Source: Nigrospora sphaerica (taxonomy: Eukaryota; Ascomycota; Sordariomycetes; Amphisphaeriales; Apiosporaceae). Taken from it: 64,000 nucleotides of DNA. The notes beneath the pieces were generated by a model. The model worked only from the letters and a program-made list of their open reading frames with translations, searched no databases and was not told the DNA's origin. Location of the stretch: the NCBI GenBank assembly GCA_018287875.1, contig JAGVVL010000017.1:620001-684000 (forward strand), in the 5' to 3' direction. Both the position numbers and the translations under genes were made by a program. Below are positions 9,696 to 21,612 of the stretch, one piece after another. The stretch's first letter is position 1. Each line of letters begins with the position of its first letter.

Positions 9696-12281
9696 TCATT
9701 GCCAGTGGTTTTCCTCATCGTCTGGTACGTAATCGTCATCGATGTCATCGATTTCCGAGGCTTCCCAGGCTGCCCAGCTGATCAGTCTCACGATAATCAC
9801 AAGTACGACAAATGGGGGAGGGGGACTTACGCAGGCGCGGATATTTATAGTACCTGAGCAGTGGGTGCCTTTGCGGCTTGGGCTTACTGCCAGGGGGGCT
9901 CCAGAAATGGTCGATGAGCTCCTGGGGAATGGGGCGCTCCTCAGTGTGCCAAGTAGTTACCCGGACCACCATATCACACGCCTTGACGTGCCCTATGTCC
10001 CGTACGCGCTTGTCTACATTCTCTTTTGCCTCCTCTGCGGGCTCGTCTGCCTCCTTTCGGGGCGGGCCTGGGTCATTTTCCACCCACTGTCTGGTTGTTC
10101 TCGTGTACATGCAGGTCTTCCCTTCACCCTGACTCCTGGCTATGGTTCGCAACCGACGAAGGAGGGCCACGGCTCGGCGCAGCGCGGGCTGCTGCTCCTT
10201 CTCCCAGGCCCAGACGCGGTCACTACATCCCCATCAGTTACGCCGTCAGTTTAGTTGGAGCCGTACAGCCAGGGAGGGCCGAAAAAAAAGCCAGAGCTCG
10301 GGGGGCAGGGTTCGTAAAAGGAAACTGACCGGAAATCACGCATCTCCACCCTCTTTACTCTGGTCCAACTGTCCGGATGATCCCGGTCTTCAGGAAGCTT
10401 GTTTGGACGGAGTATGCCGAAGATGGCGAAGAGCTGGTTGTAAAAGTACATCTGACTCGTCACGTCGCTGAAGTCCGAGGTGCCCCCCAGCTTCAGTTCC
10501 GTCCAAGTGCGGTGCTCGACGAACTTGCCGGCCGGCTCGATAGCGGGGCGCCAGCCGTTGCCCACGACGGGACCGCGTGGGACGGGCTGGACGTCGAGGG
10601 GGATCTCCTCGGACAACTCCGTGTCGTCGAGCGAGGGCGGCGGCTGCCCGTCACTGTCGCCCTCGCGGTTCCACGGGAGAACCGTGTCGGTCTCGACGAT
10701 GACGAGGCAGTTGAGATCGCCGAGCCGGTACCGGAGAACACGATAGTAATCGGCGCCGTGGAAGCGGTCGTCAGACGCCTCGGTGAAGTTATCCTGGAAC
10801 ATGTGGCCGCGCTGCAGGTGGTTCGGGCGCCGCTTGGCCCGGTGCTTCAGCGTCTCCTGGTCGTCCGTCATGACGCCGTGAATGAACAAGGTATCCCGCA
10901 CGAGGGTGCACAGCTTCGGGGCGTTGTGTTTGTCCGTGATGAAACGCTTGTCGCTACAGGTGGAGAAGAGCGTTCGTAAATAGATGCCGCTCAGTACGAC
11001 GTCAATGTCGTCCAGGTTTATGTCCGACATGGCGCGCAGGGCCAGAAGAGCGGCTTCGTATCGGAAAGTAGGTTTCACGAATGCTTGGAAAGGTCCGGGC
11101 GTCAAGAAATGAGGAAACTCTCGCTGTTTGAAAACAGATGGGGAGCCTGGGTTTTCGGTCAATTCACTCACCAGCGTACAGCAGGGGAAGCCCAAGGGTA
11201 AAGACACTCACCTGGAACGTACAAAGTCCGCATCGGGGGGCTTCCGGTTATGGGGCCCTGGCTATAGGAAGCGACGCACCGTATCGAATCGCGAATAGAC
11301 ACAGGAGGGATCCCAAAAGTTAACAACTCATCAATATATATGAACTCGAGCGTACGTATCTTGCCCTCTTGCATTGTTTTCCTGTCCGGAACCTTAGAGA
11401 CCGGAACCCTATGGTCCGCCCACTGCACATCACTCAGAGGTTCGTCGTCTCCTCCCACTTGGTCGGAGGATTCATTCATTAGGGATACGGGAATTTCGAT
11501 GGGAGTATCTTCGCCTTCGAACAGCGCGGGCTTCCGAAGGGAAAGCTGCCTGGCCTCTTCGCGAGACAGCGGCGTGGCTGGGGCGGGCTCGGGGGCGGGC
11601 GTGGGCTTTTGTCGAGACGGGTCGCGCGGCTCAATCAGCTCTTCCCCCTCCATGGCAGTCGGCACGCCGATTCGAAACATCAGGGGATCCTGTTGGGGCA
11701 CGCTCCCGCCCGCTCCGCCAATCGTGGCCGCCGAGGAGGGCGGCGCGGTAGCCACCCGGCGTTTCGGCGGGGGCGGCACCGGTTGAGCATCGATCAAGAC
11801 TTCCCCCTCAAACGGCATGGCCCGACGTCGGAACGTCGACGCAGGGTCGGACTTGGCGGTCTTTCGCTTGACCGGCGGTGGCGGCTTCGCCGGCGGGGCG
11901 GGGACCGCGGCTACCGGCCGGGGCTTCGGCCAGGGCTGGGCAGGGGACGGCGGGTCGGACCGGGTCTCGGGCAAATTCTCCCCGGCCAGCGGTGTCGGAG
12001 CGCGCCGGAACAGGTTCGCGCCGCCGCCCGACGCCGCCGCCGATCGCGTCCACCTCGGCGCCGCCGTGCCTGCGACCGTCGGCTTCGCCCGGCGGCCGAG
12101 GGCGCCCAGCGCGTCCAGGCGCATGTGCTGCGCTCGCGGGAGGCGCATGGCGAGGAAGTAAGTCAGGTCCCAGTCACGGTTATCCACACCTGGAAGAGAG
12201 GCGGCCCATAATTCCGGTTTCGGATAGGTATTCGTCAGTCCAAAAGACTTTTGGCCAGTCCCGGTCGGTTCGTCAAAAGGG
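9696..12281 (-). CDS. Fungal protein of the family often labelled 'geranylgeranyl pyrophosphate synthetase' (no prenyltransferase motif)
   Basis: At least four exons on the minus strand: about 12281-11212, 11123-10330, 10222-9831 and 9769-9696. The introns of 88, 107 and 61 nt have clean GT-AG ends, and each junction restores the frame. The last exon gives an acidic end (EIDDIDDDYVPDDEENHWQ, then stop). Landmarks are YVPGSP at the first junction, RYRLGDLNCLVIVETD in the core, SWTRVKRVEMRDFR at the second junction and PQELIDHFWSPPGSK near the end. From memory this resembles a Pezizomycotina family carrying the prenyl synthase name by misannotation; no DDxxD motif is present. A Pro/Ala-rich region repeating a F-E-G-E core (about residues 80-210) precedes the core. 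The 5' end is unresolved: coding-like sequence continues upstream of the first in-frame ATG (12148) to a candidate acceptor (CCCAG) at 12282. Confidence 0.7.
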
Positions 12282-12794
12282 CTGGGAAGGGAAAGAAATC
12301 GGCGGGTTCCTGATGCCAGTGGTAATTTTGAGGTTTGTCATCACGTGAGTATTTGCCAGACACTCGGGCTCTTGGGTGGGTGACCACCTACTTAGGGCAG
12401 GTGCTACAAACAAGGTAAGTACCCAAGGCGAGGTAAGTAAGCCAAATCCCGACCACTTTTCTTGCTGATACAAGGTAAAATTGGGCAGGATTTGTGTCCC
12501 AAATGCCATCCGACGGGCTTAGGTTTCGTTGCTGGTGTCCTTTGAATTGAAGCCAACCAGCTAAAAAAAAACCAGAAAGGGGCCCTAAGACCAGGCACAC
12601 CAGGCACGCACCCGCACCACTGAGAGTCCCCGATACCCCGCTAATCAGAACCCATCTCCCCCCATTTGGGCTCCCATAGCCTCAGGTTCAGGGCTACTAC
12701 CTATAATTATGTAACTTGGACACGCGCCCCGCTAAATCGCCCGAGCCAGGCACGCCCCTCGTTTTCCCACTCCCCTTTTCCCCCAATATAGACC
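12282..12794. other. Intergenic stretch, may hold the first exon of the upstream gene
   Basis: No confident gene. A pyrimidine-rich acceptor-like tract at 12282-12300 suggests that a first exon of the gene ending at 9696 may lie here, but I cannot fix its ATG or donor. Confidence 0.3.
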
Positions 12795-13817
12795 TCAACG
12801 GACGGTATAGACGCCCGTCGACACGGCATGGTAACCCTTGCTGCCGACGCGGAGCGCCAGCTCGCTCCGCCACTCCTCGCCGCGGTTGACGCAGTCGACG
12901 GCGCGCTGGATGGTGAAGCGGGGGCGCCAGCCGAGGTCGCGCTGGGCGCGGGCGGGGTCGTAGACGCGGTCGAGGCGGGGCAGGAGGGACCAGCCAAGGG
13001 AGCGGCGGACGGCGTCGGCGAGGCCGGGGACGGCATCGATGCAGGCGGCGGCGGCGTCGCCCGTACCGAGCCGGCGTAAGGTCTCGACGTCGTCGCGCGC
13101 AAAGGGCGGCGGCGCGCTGACGATGTAGCGGCCCCAGCCGCCGAGGGCGCGGGCGCGGCCGAGGGCGGCGGCGCAGGCGGCCACGGCGTCGGCGACGTCG
13201 ACGCGCCGGTGCGCGAGCTCGAGCAGCTGCAGGTTGGCCGGGTCCGGCACGGCGGCGCGCCGCGCCGCGTCGTCGTCGGCTTCGGGGAAGAAGCGCGACG
13301 TCCGCAGCACCACGACGGGCAGCCCCGCCTCGTCGTGCGCCAACCGGCACAGGTCCTCGGCCGCCGCCTTGGTCGCGCCGTAGATGTTCTTGGGCACGCC
13401 CGCCACGTCCTCGTCGATCCACGCGGCCGGCTGCCCCGCAGCGGGGCTCAGCGCCCGCCCGAACGCCGATGTCGTCGACACGAAGACGAAGGCGTCGATG
13501 CGCGCGCCCAGCCGCCCCGCCGCCTCGAGCAGCGTCAGCGTGCCGTGGATGTTGACGTCGACGAAGTCGGCCTTTGTGTGCGACCCGACGTGCGGCTTGT
13601 GCAGCGTCGCCGCGTGCAGCACGTGGCGGATCGTGGGATGGCGTTCGAGGACGGAATCGATGAAGGCGCGGTCCGTGATGGACCCGACTTCGGTCGTCGT
13701 GTCCGACGCCAAGATGTCGATGCCGAGGGGGGTGTAGCCGTACGAGGGGAGGTCCAGCATGGCCGCGCAGCCGAGATGCCCCGCCGACCCCGTAACCAGA
13801 ACATCGGGTGCTCCCAT
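12795..13817 (-). CDS. NAD-dependent epimerase/dehydratase (extended SDR)
   Basis: A single-exon 340-residue soluble oxidoreductase with a Rossmann fold. The dinucleotide-binding motif GSAGHLG is at residues 10-16 after VLVTG. HAATLHKPHVG follows as the usual HxAA segment of extended SDRs. The catalytic Ser lies in FVFVSTTSAFG, and the Tyr-x3-Lys pair in IYGATK near residue 147. The C-terminal half (WGRYIVSAPPPF, YDPARAQRDLGWRPRFTIQ) matches the substrate-binding end of UDP-sugar-epimerase-like enzymes. The whole family length is covered and the start ATG has no upstream competitor. The substrate is unknown: UDP-glucose 4-epimerase-like, dTDP-sugar or other NAD-dependent epimerase activity are all possible. 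No sugar-nucleotide cluster flanks it. Confidence 0.85.
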   Translation of the reverse strand: MGAPDVLVTGSAGHLGCAAMLDLPSYGYTPLGIDILASDTTTEVGSITDRAFIDSVLERHPTIRHVLHAATLHKPHVGSHTKADFVDVNIHGTLTLLEAAGRLGARIDAFVFVSTTSAFGRALSPAAGQPAAWIDEDVAGVPKNIYGATKAAAEDLCRLAHDEAGLPVVVLRTSRFFPEADDDAARRAAVPDPANLQLLELAHRRVDVADAVAACAAALGRARALGGWGRYIVSAPPPFARDDVETLRRLGTGDAAAACIDAVPGLADAVRRSLGWSLLPRLDRVYDPARAQRDLGWRPRFTIQRAVDCVNRGEEWRSELALRVGSKGYHAVSTGVYTVR

Positions 13818-16257
13818 GATGGAGATTCTCGACTAGCTTGGGCACAGAAGATGAATCTAAAAGTAAAAGCTGCTGGGAGTTGTACACCGTCCCTTAGGGG
13901 TATAATGTCAAGCCGATCTTCAATTGACCCTTTTGACTCACAACGGACCGGCAGCTGCGACTAGCGTCTTATCCGGAGGCGCGAGGAAATGACTCACACC
14001 TCCACCTATTATACCCCCCTCGCCCATCGTGAGAAGACTAATGTCCCTTTACTTGAATATTAGCAGCTATCCAATATGGGATGGTATTGGTGTCATAGGA
14101 ACACGCCGAGGAGGGCTCAGCATTCCTTTCTATCATTTCTAATAATGTATGTAGGTTTCCCCGTCAGACCGATACAGACTGCTGGAGATTGCGGCTTCAT
14201 AGACTGCACATTCCAAAACGGGGCTTTTCTAGTCTCATCCCTATAGCAAGTCGTTTATTGCTCGCTGGTGCTCGTGGAGGTCCCACAGGGAGCAAGGCAT
14301 CATGTCGCAGTACATTGTTGATACTGTTAAAGTAAATAAAAAGCCGATGAAGGGTACCACAAGTCTCAAAGTCTTGCCTCCACGTTGTAACAAAGACTAG
14401 TCGAGGAAAGTTTCCTGGGGGACTTCGGGCGAATGGATTCCACCGGTGGATGGGGAATGGAGGACCCTAACGGAAAACGGTTTAAGAAGACCTAAAAGAG
14501 CGTGTCGTGACAAAGCACTCTTCTTACAGAGATTCCAAACTCGTCATTCCGTTTGGAACGGCAATTAGCATCTTGTCAAGAAAGAACTCCAACGTTCGGC
14601 GACTCGTACCCACCATAACAATATAAGCCCGAAACACTAATTAAAAACTAAGAAGGTCTATGAATGCTGTTTTGTTTAGAAACTCTATGCACCGCCCCTA
14701 TAATCGTACGGACATCAACCTAGGGTATATGGTTACGAAGACTGCCCGAAAGGGGTTTTTAGACTTTTGTACCGCATTTTCCAAACCGAAGACTGAGACC
14801 TGTACTAGAAATACAAAACAGAGTTGCTCATCCCTGCTAAGCCATAATTTACATCCTATGGCCGTAGTCTCTCGCTTTTCGAAATGATCTCCTCAGCTCA
14901 CCCTCCTATTCCCCCCGTGTTGGTGACAGACGGTAGGCTCGCCTATGACAGGCTGTAGTCTTTAAGATTGCTATACAGGCGCCACAACACTTAGAAGTGT
15001 ACGAGGATGCAAAAGAAAGAGCACTTCGTTGAGGGACTTACCACCATGGAAAGGTTTCATTGTACGTGACTGATTGCGTCTTTGCCGCTGCGTATTACTG
15101 CCTCAACCAAATTGTTCTAACATTTAACTGCGACCACACATAGAAATCTCAGGGTACTGCTGATAGTTCAGAATGTCGAATATTAGGGGAGCAATGTACC
15201 AAGAGAGATCAGCTGCGTGTAGCCAGTGGGTGCGCGCAGTCTTTACGATCATTGAAGCACAAGAGCTAATGCAGACTCGAGGAACATTCACGATCCAACC
15301 CTTGTTTGATATCATGCTAAACAGGTATATGAACCGTCGTTTCCGTTTTGTTACTAGTAACTAGCGTCCATGGGAGTTTCATTCTTGTGGGGATCTACTC
15401 TCTTCATCTTTCCTGACAACATGTACGTTTAGCGAGTAAGGTGAAGTTACAGCATATTTGGCGATCCATGCTATATTTCGTTGTATAATATGAAAAGCAG
15501 TAAAAAGCTTCGGATACTGTGACACGCAGGCCAAGGCACCTCTGCAGCACAGTTCCGGCAGATTGTGTGTCTGAGTGTTACAGCGCGTCTGGACCAACTG
15601 CCCGCTGAGGCAGAAAGCAAAAGCTTCGGGAATGATCCTCTTTTTGGAGTCATTCTGTCCAGCTCTGCACTATAAGGGCTACTCCTGCAGGGACCAATCT
15701 GCCAGGCCGTAACACTGAGGAGGTGGCGAAGGGTTTACACAGTAGAACACAGCCCTTGCGTGTGCAGCTTCGTACTCGCATAATTACCGTCCCCACGCAG
15801 CTCTTCAGCCTCATTTCACTTTGGTATGCTGCACTCATTCATTTTGGTTGAATTCAATACTTGGTTTCGGTAGCCTGAAGAGCCTCAATACCATTCCCAC
15901 TACTAAGTCAATGCCTGGTGATATACGCCAGTTATAAAGGCACCCTCGAGCTCTGCGACAGTGAAATTGGGAGGGTATACGCCTGTCAGGCTTCCTCTGT
16001 GAACTTCCTTGTTTCCTCGGATGGAAATCTGGGGAAAGGCACACCGGTAGTTGCCCGAAGACTGCGGGGATCGTCTTCTTTTCCTGCACGACACCACACG
16101 GAACGCTCTTTTCATCTAGCCTCTCGAATCTCATTTCTAGGCGGACTCAATATTCCAGCGGCTTTTGTTCCTCACGGCTCCTCAACGAATTTAACCACTC
16201 TTTCATGCCGAGAAAGGTTTCTTATCCTCGGGCAAACACATGATCGAGGAAAATAAG
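13818..16257. other. 2.4 kb AT-richer spacer
   Basis: Only short frames with no recognisable domain occur. Composition is clearly less GC-rich than the flanking gene. Weak frames around 15840-16250 may be eroded parts of the ankyrin remnant that follows, but I could not show ankyrin motifs in them. Confidence 0.4.
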
Positions 16258-17061
16258 CTCGACCCAACGACCGGGATGAAGAAAGCGGCAGTTGTCCGCT
16301 CCATGCTGCCGTCTGCATGCTTCAGGGTGAGGTGGTCCGCTATCTCGTTACGGTGGGTGCGAAAGTCAACTCTATTCACGCCACTTTGCCGCTTCTCGCA
16401 GCGGCAATGAGTAGCTGGTGGAAGCGCATGGAGGCCGATGAATATTACTTCCCCAGAAAACGCTCCGGCAGGAACCTTCTCGGGTTATCCTCCCTTAAGA
16501 TGAGAATGCGCACCCGCAGAAAAAAGCGCGGAGTGTCTCCCCGAAAAAAGAGCCGATGTGAAGCAGTAGTCAGACTTCTCGTGGAAAGCGGGGCGGATGT
16601 CAACAATGACAGACAACCTGCTGGCCTACCTTTACATCTGGCTTGCGTTTTTGGGAGCGAAACCATGGTGCGTCTTCTTCTTGACCATGGCGCTCGGCCT
16701 GTACTACGGCAGGAAATACAAGCAGGCTGTTTTCGCTGCCATGGAAGAGGGCAAGCCGGATATTGTTAGGCTAGTACTCTCTCGATCGCCCCTAACAGGC
16801 TATCGGCACACCAAACACGGCCCGCCTGAGAAATTTGTTCGATCTCTCCGGTGATATCACGCCCTTTAGTTTCTAGGGATCACGGGTAGACCGGGTTACT
16901 CTGACCCAGAGAACTTTTCTGAGTCTTATCATGAACGCATTCAAAGTATGCCCAAAGAAGGCAACCAGGCTAATGTCTCGTCATTTTTCAGCACTTTGAA
17001 CTGTATTATCTGGTGGAGGAACATTATGGAAGGCGGTACGGTGATGGATGGATGGTTTTGA
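16258..17061 (+). pseudogene. Ankyrin-repeat protein remnant
   Basis: Ankyrin-type helices can be read on the plus strand. The first is SCPLHAAVCMLQGEVVRYLVTVGAKVN (split here as SCPLHAAV and VVRYLVTVGAKVN). VVRLLVESGADVN, LPLHLACVFGSETMVRLLLDHGA and FAAMEEGKPDIVRLVLS follow. The third and fourth lie in different frames with no splice signals between them near 16690-16720, so a one-base shift is likely. Further downstream, GYSDPENFSESYHERIQ to the stop at 17059-17061 is again coding-like but separated by stops. A TAA precedes the first helix. The best reading is a decayed ankyrin gene. A multi-exon gene with unusual introns, or sequence errors, is the alternative. Confidence 0.5.
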
Positions 17062-17651
17062 CGCCAAATGGGAGGTTCCTCAGTCCATATTTCACTTCCG
17101 TCAATTCTCTTTCTGTAGTAAATGTATTTCTTTCATGAGGATTTATCAACGATCAAAGCCGCACCGGGAGAAACAACGGCGCCATTATATTCTTGCCAGC
17201 CTCCATAAACAAGCGGCGTTGCTCTGTGGCGGGGAAGATGACGGGGTGCGGTGCCTCCGAACTCTACAAATGGCGAAATATGGGGGGGTATCCGGGGATT
17301 TCTTACCCGAAAAGATCGAAGGCCCTCCAGATTTCCCCACGGGGCTAATGCAAGTCAGACTGGGTGTCGCAATTTACGTCGATACGAACCAATGAAGCTC
17401 GGCCCAGGGCGGGGAAATGTCCCTTGGCGATGGCATGCAGGCTGGCATGGCAGGCAGGCTAGCATGGCACCTTTAAAGCCTCGCGGGGAAGAGGATGCCA
17501 GGTAGCACGGGGTGGTGTAAAAGCATAAAGGAGGAATGGCGGCCCTCCGACGGGATGTTTTTCGGTCCTTGTTCTGGTGAAGTCTTTTCCTCGCACGTGG
17601 GCTGCACGACGAAACATCGCATCGACTCGACATCTCTCAGAAGACGCCATC
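17062..17651. other. Intergenic region upstream of the sugar permease
   Basis: Presumed promoter and 5' untranslated region of the permease starting at 17652. An in-frame upstream extension to an ATG at 17577 exists, but it lacks family resemblance. I see no other gene here. Confidence 0.4.
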
Positions 17652-19485
17652 ATGGCCATCATCGGCCACAAGGAGGAGTTTGGCGACCCTCGTCTATCCA
17701 AGATCGCCGAGACGGACAGCAAGAAATGGTACCAGAAGCCGAACCTGCGCATGCTCTATCTTATACTCGTGCCCTGCGGGTTGGGGGTGGAGTGGACGTC
17801 GGGCTTCGACTCTTCGATGATGAACTCGCTCCAGGCGGTGAAGTCTTGGGTGGATTGTATGTTGTCCCCCCCGGCGCGCGGAGTGACGAGAAAGAAGACT
17901 CACGGGCCTCGGGCAGATTTCGAAAACCCGACGGAGAGCCGGTTGGGCCTCCTCTCGGCCATCTACTCGCTGGGGGCGCTGCTGGCGATCCCGTTCGTGC
18001 CGACGGTGTCGCAGTACCTGGGGCGGCGTTGGACCATCGTGGCGGCGTCGGTCGTCATGTGCATGGGGGCGGGCCTGCAGGCGGGCGCCCTCAACGCCGA
18101 CATGTTCATCGCGTCGCGCTTCGTGCTGGGCTTCGGCATCCCCTTTGCCATCGTCAACGCGTCGTCCCTCATCGCCGAGCTCGCCTACGCGCGCGAGCGG
18201 CCCGTCCTGACGTCCCTCTTCAACGCTTCGTGGTTCGTCGGCGCCATCATCGCCGCCGGCGTCACCTACGGCACCTTCCAGATGGCCTCGACCTGGGCCT
18301 GGCGCCTGCCCAGCCTGCTCCAGCTCGTGCCCAGCCTGTGCCAGATCTGCTTCATGCCCCTCTGCCCCGAGAGCCCGCGCTGGCTCATGTCGCGCGACCG
18401 TGCCGACGAGGCCCTCGCCGTCCTCCAAAAGTACCACGCCGAGGGCGACCACGGCGAAGAGTTCGTCCGCCTCGAGTTCGCCCAGATCCAGAGCACCCTC
18501 GCCCAGGAGCGGGCCATGGCCAAGGGCTTCGTCTGGGCCGACGTCCTCCGCGACGCCCCGATGCGCCGCCGCTTCTTCCTCGCCGCCGTCATGGGCTTCT
18601 TCACCCAGTGGAGCGGCAACGGCCTCTTGTCCTTCTACATGAAGAAGATACTGAATCTCGTGGGCATCCAGGACAACCGGACCGTCCAAAAAGTCATACT
18701 TAGCAACACGTGCTGGGGCTTCATCAACGCGGTACATGGTTCCTACCCACTTCACAATGGCGCTGAGCCAGGGGCACGAGCTGACAGGGTGAATCACAGG
18801 TTCCCATTGCTCTCATCGCTCCCCGCTTCAAACGGCGCGTCATGTTCTTGATTTGTACTATCGGAACTGCCGTCGTATACACTGTCTGGACCATTGCATC
18901 GGCCCGGTACGCCATTGAGAATACGTCGCAGGCCGGTATCGCCGTTCTGGTCTTTATATTCGTGTACTCCCCGTACGTCTCCTGATTCTCCTTCCCCATC
19001 ATTCGGCTCACGACGATCACAGCTTCTACAACGTGGGGTGGAACGCCCTCGCCTACACCTATCTCGTCGAGATCTTCCCCTACCAGCAAAGGGCCAAGGG
19101 AATTGCCTTTGAGCAGCTGATGGTGCGTTTCGCCGTGTTTTTCAACACTTACGTGAACCCCATCGCGCTGGACCGAATCGGTTGGAAATACTACATCGTG
19201 TACTGCGTCTGGATCCTGGTGGAAATCTTAACCGTCTGTAAGTCTCGACGTACTTCTTGCCTTTCGGGGTAGCAGGAGAAGACGAGCGATTCCTTTGCAA
19301 CACGCGCTGACCAGCAACCCTCAGACTTATTCTTCCCTGAAACCTACGGTAGGACCTTGGAGGAGCTTTCATTCATGTTTGAAGGCAAGGAGGTTCAGAA
19401 CAAGGTCGAGAGCAATGTTGACAAACAGATGGAGATGGAAACCATTGCCGTGTCCGCGGGTGGCAAAGACGCCTCAAAGGTCTAG
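17652..19485 (+). CDS. MFS sugar transporter, lactose-permease (Lac12)-like
   Basis: A proton-coupled hexose/disaccharide importer in the plasma membrane. Exons are 17652-17856, 17917-18731, 18800-18972, 19023-19237 and 19325-19485, giving 522 residues, the usual family length. Each junction restores family sequence: VDY/FENPTESRLG, FINA/VPIALIAPRFKRR, VYSP/FYNVGWNALAYTYLVEI and ILTV/YLFFPETYGRTLEEL. Sugar-porter signatures include the GRR loop of motif A (YLGRRW), PESPRWLMSRDR at the central loop, and FPETYGRTLEELSFMF after helix 12. GFDSSMMNSLQ in helix 1 is typical of the fungal lactose-permease-like subgroup. The start at MAIIGHKEEFG was chosen over an upstream in-frame ATG (17577) because the extra 25 residues look unrelated. 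The substrate could be lactose, cellobiose or another sugar. Confidence 0.9.
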
Positions 19486-20403
19486 TTCTTGACTGCTTAT
19501 GCATCTTCATCTTGGGATTGTCTACTGCCCTAGCTCTTTTACTACCTTGGGGTTGTTAGTGAGTCATCCTTGCCCAAGATGCCAAAATTGTTGGTCAGAT
19601 GTTATAATTGGTCTAATCGAAGCCTATCCCTTTGGTTACTCAAACTTCTTGATTTCGATGTTCATTCCTAAAGAAGGCAGATACTTCCATTACACATTCT
19701 CTTGTGGTTTTTTATACCCACAACACGTATCTTCCCTCAAAGGGCTATACCTCCGAAAGAACCTGACACAAATGATTGGGCAGGCTAAAACCACAAGCTT
19801 CAGGCACCGTCGGAATAGCCGCGCCTCGGCAACCCCACTAGTGCATACTTGGAGTAGTAAAACTTTTATCAAATTAGCCAAGAGTTCAAGTATTTCGTCA
19901 GGGGCAAATACCCATCAAAGTGGCATAGGAAGCTGGAGCCGGCCTTGATTTGTGTTCAGCGGACCAAAAGCGGAAGAGCTACAACAGCATTACGGTGCAA
20001 CTTAACAAGTGCTGAAGCCAGCCATGAGATGCCCCAAGTGTTGAAAACATCCCACCACACCCCTCGACACTGGAACGTTCGTGTACATGCCTATACAAGG
20101 GAGTATTGTTCCTCGCCATGGTAGCCTCCTCGCGTTCTCTCTCATAGTCTACCCTCAAATTACACTCGTCCAACCTATTTTCGTCAACACCATAGCGACG
20201 AAGCCTATATACGTGGCGCTCCCAGCGTCTTCACCCGCGATGTATATACGTGTTGCAACCCCATGTAAGGCAGTTTGGACGCCCAACCACTATTTTATCA
20301 AACACACAATGTTGTTCGAGTCCGACCATCACCACACAACGCGGCTCTACACAAGTCTCGAGGCTCGCCATTTCACGGTTCGGCAACCCCGTCTGCGCCC
20401 ACG
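19486..20403. other. Spacer between permease and 2EXR gene
   Basis: No gene is supported. Short frames in AT-richer sequence only. The last 130 bases are an in-frame leader of the next gene and are probably 5' untranslated. Confidence 0.4.
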
Positions 20404-21060
20404 ATGGCTACCACGTGGAGCTGTGGGGACCTCGATCGCCTGCCTTCGGAGGTGCGGCTGGTCATTTACGAATACGCTTTGGGGCACGAGTTTCCCATTC
20501 CCATGGAGACTTATCTGCGGCGCTGGCCTACAACCGTCGCATCTCTATCAGCGCACCGAGTGGAAAGTGCGACGCCGCCGGCCTCCCCGGCGGTGCCTTT
20601 GCGGCCCACGGCCCTCCTGCGAAGCTGCCGGAAGATCTACCAAGAAGCCCTGCCGGTTCTGTACCACTCCAACGCCATTGCTTTTCTCCCGCGGGCATGG
20701 CCGTTTTGGCTGAGATCCATAAGCATCTACATAATCTCCCTTGGTTTTTCGCCGGGCTATTTACCCCGGATTGATTGTCACATTCCCTGCTCCTCTCGGG
20801 CCGAGCTGCTAGAGGCCTTGGCCTGCCTCAAACGCGTATGGGAGCGCCCGACCCATTCGCCCAAGCACGTCAAGGTTAGGATCCTGGCGGGGGAGCATGT
20901 GGACTGCACCGACTATGGCCGCGCGGCGCTCTACAACGAGGCGTGGGGCGACGTCGAGAAGGATGCTGGGGACAGACTTACTTTCGAGTTTCGCCGTAGG
21001 CCTGATCTCAAGCTGGAGAAGGGTTCGGTTGACTGGAAGGACGGAAGAGAAGGGGATTGA
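20404..21060 (+). CDS. 2EXR/F-box-like domain protein
   Basis: An intronless frame of 218 residues from the first in-frame ATG (20404). It opens MATTWSCGDLDRLPSEVRLVIYEYAL, the LPxEVRxxIYxxAL signature of the fungal 2EXR/F-box-like families. After about 60 residues comes LLRSCRKIYQEALPVLYHSN, the second conserved block of that family (L..C+.iy.EalpvLY). The region after it is a predicted alpha/beta segment ending with the charged tail GSVDWKDGREGD. Such proteins are highly expanded in Pezizomycotina. Their function is mostly unknown, and a role in substrate recognition for ubiquitin ligases is only inferred from the F-box-like start. No neighbours suggest a pathway. Confidence 0.65.
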   Translation: MATTWSCGDLDRLPSEVRLVIYEYALGHEFPIPMETYLRRWPTTVASLSAHRVESATPPASPAVPLRPTALLRSCRKIYQEALPVLYHSNAIAFLPRAWPFWLRSISIYIISLGFSPGYLPRIDCHIPCSSRAELLEALACLKRVWERPTHSPKHVKVRILAGEHVDCTDYGRAALYNEAWGDVEKDAGDRLTFEFRRRPDLKLEKGSVDWKDGREGD

Positions 21061-21612
21061 GCGAATTGGGGGAGCGGGGGGGAGACTCCCTCTACCTACA
21101 CGACAAGTTGGTTCTGCCATTCGTGCAATCCTGCGGCTTCGACACTTTTCCCTCCCCTCCGCCAAGGTGATGGGGTGGCAACAAAGGCCCAAGGGCGTCA
21201 TGACACTCTCAGGCGAGCCTTCGGGCAGGAGTCACGAAGGTATCGATCCGCCTGGGCGGCCTGGATGGGGCCCATGCAATGCTCAACCCGAACCGTCATC
21301 GCGTGCAACTATTCGCGTCGGCATCTGGGTTACCGTCCTTTGCTGGGGGGGAGCGTTGCAACGAAGCGGCAGTAATGGAACCAAAAAGCGGATCTGAATG
21401 TCTGAGCGGGGGCAGTGTAGTTTCACCCGGTGACTCGAGTCGAAACGAATGATTCCTCGTCACTCCATCACCCCCAGTCGATGCCCCACAGGGGACCTAT
21501 ACTGGATGTACTTTGGGTATCCAGGGTAGTAGATATAAAAGCTAGCGGCGGTCTCGTTTTCCCGGACTTGAATACACCCACTTTGACTTCTTGACCCACT
21601 CGACCACCCATC
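21061..21612. other. Intergenic region with promoter of the 21613 gene
   Basis: No gene is seen. Just before the next start lie a TATA-like box (annotated separately) and a pyrimidine-rich leader. Confidence 0.4.
21534..21540 (+). promoter_or_regulatory. TATA box candidate
   Basis: TATAAAA lies 79 bp upstream of the ATG at 21613, a suitable distance for a short 5' leader. It follows from consensus and position only. Confidence 0.5.

Noticed and set aside
14000..17400. A transposon or RIP-mutated element in the AT-richer region
   Set aside because: No terminal repeats, transposase or reverse-transcriptase motifs were found; base counts needed to show RIP were not computed.
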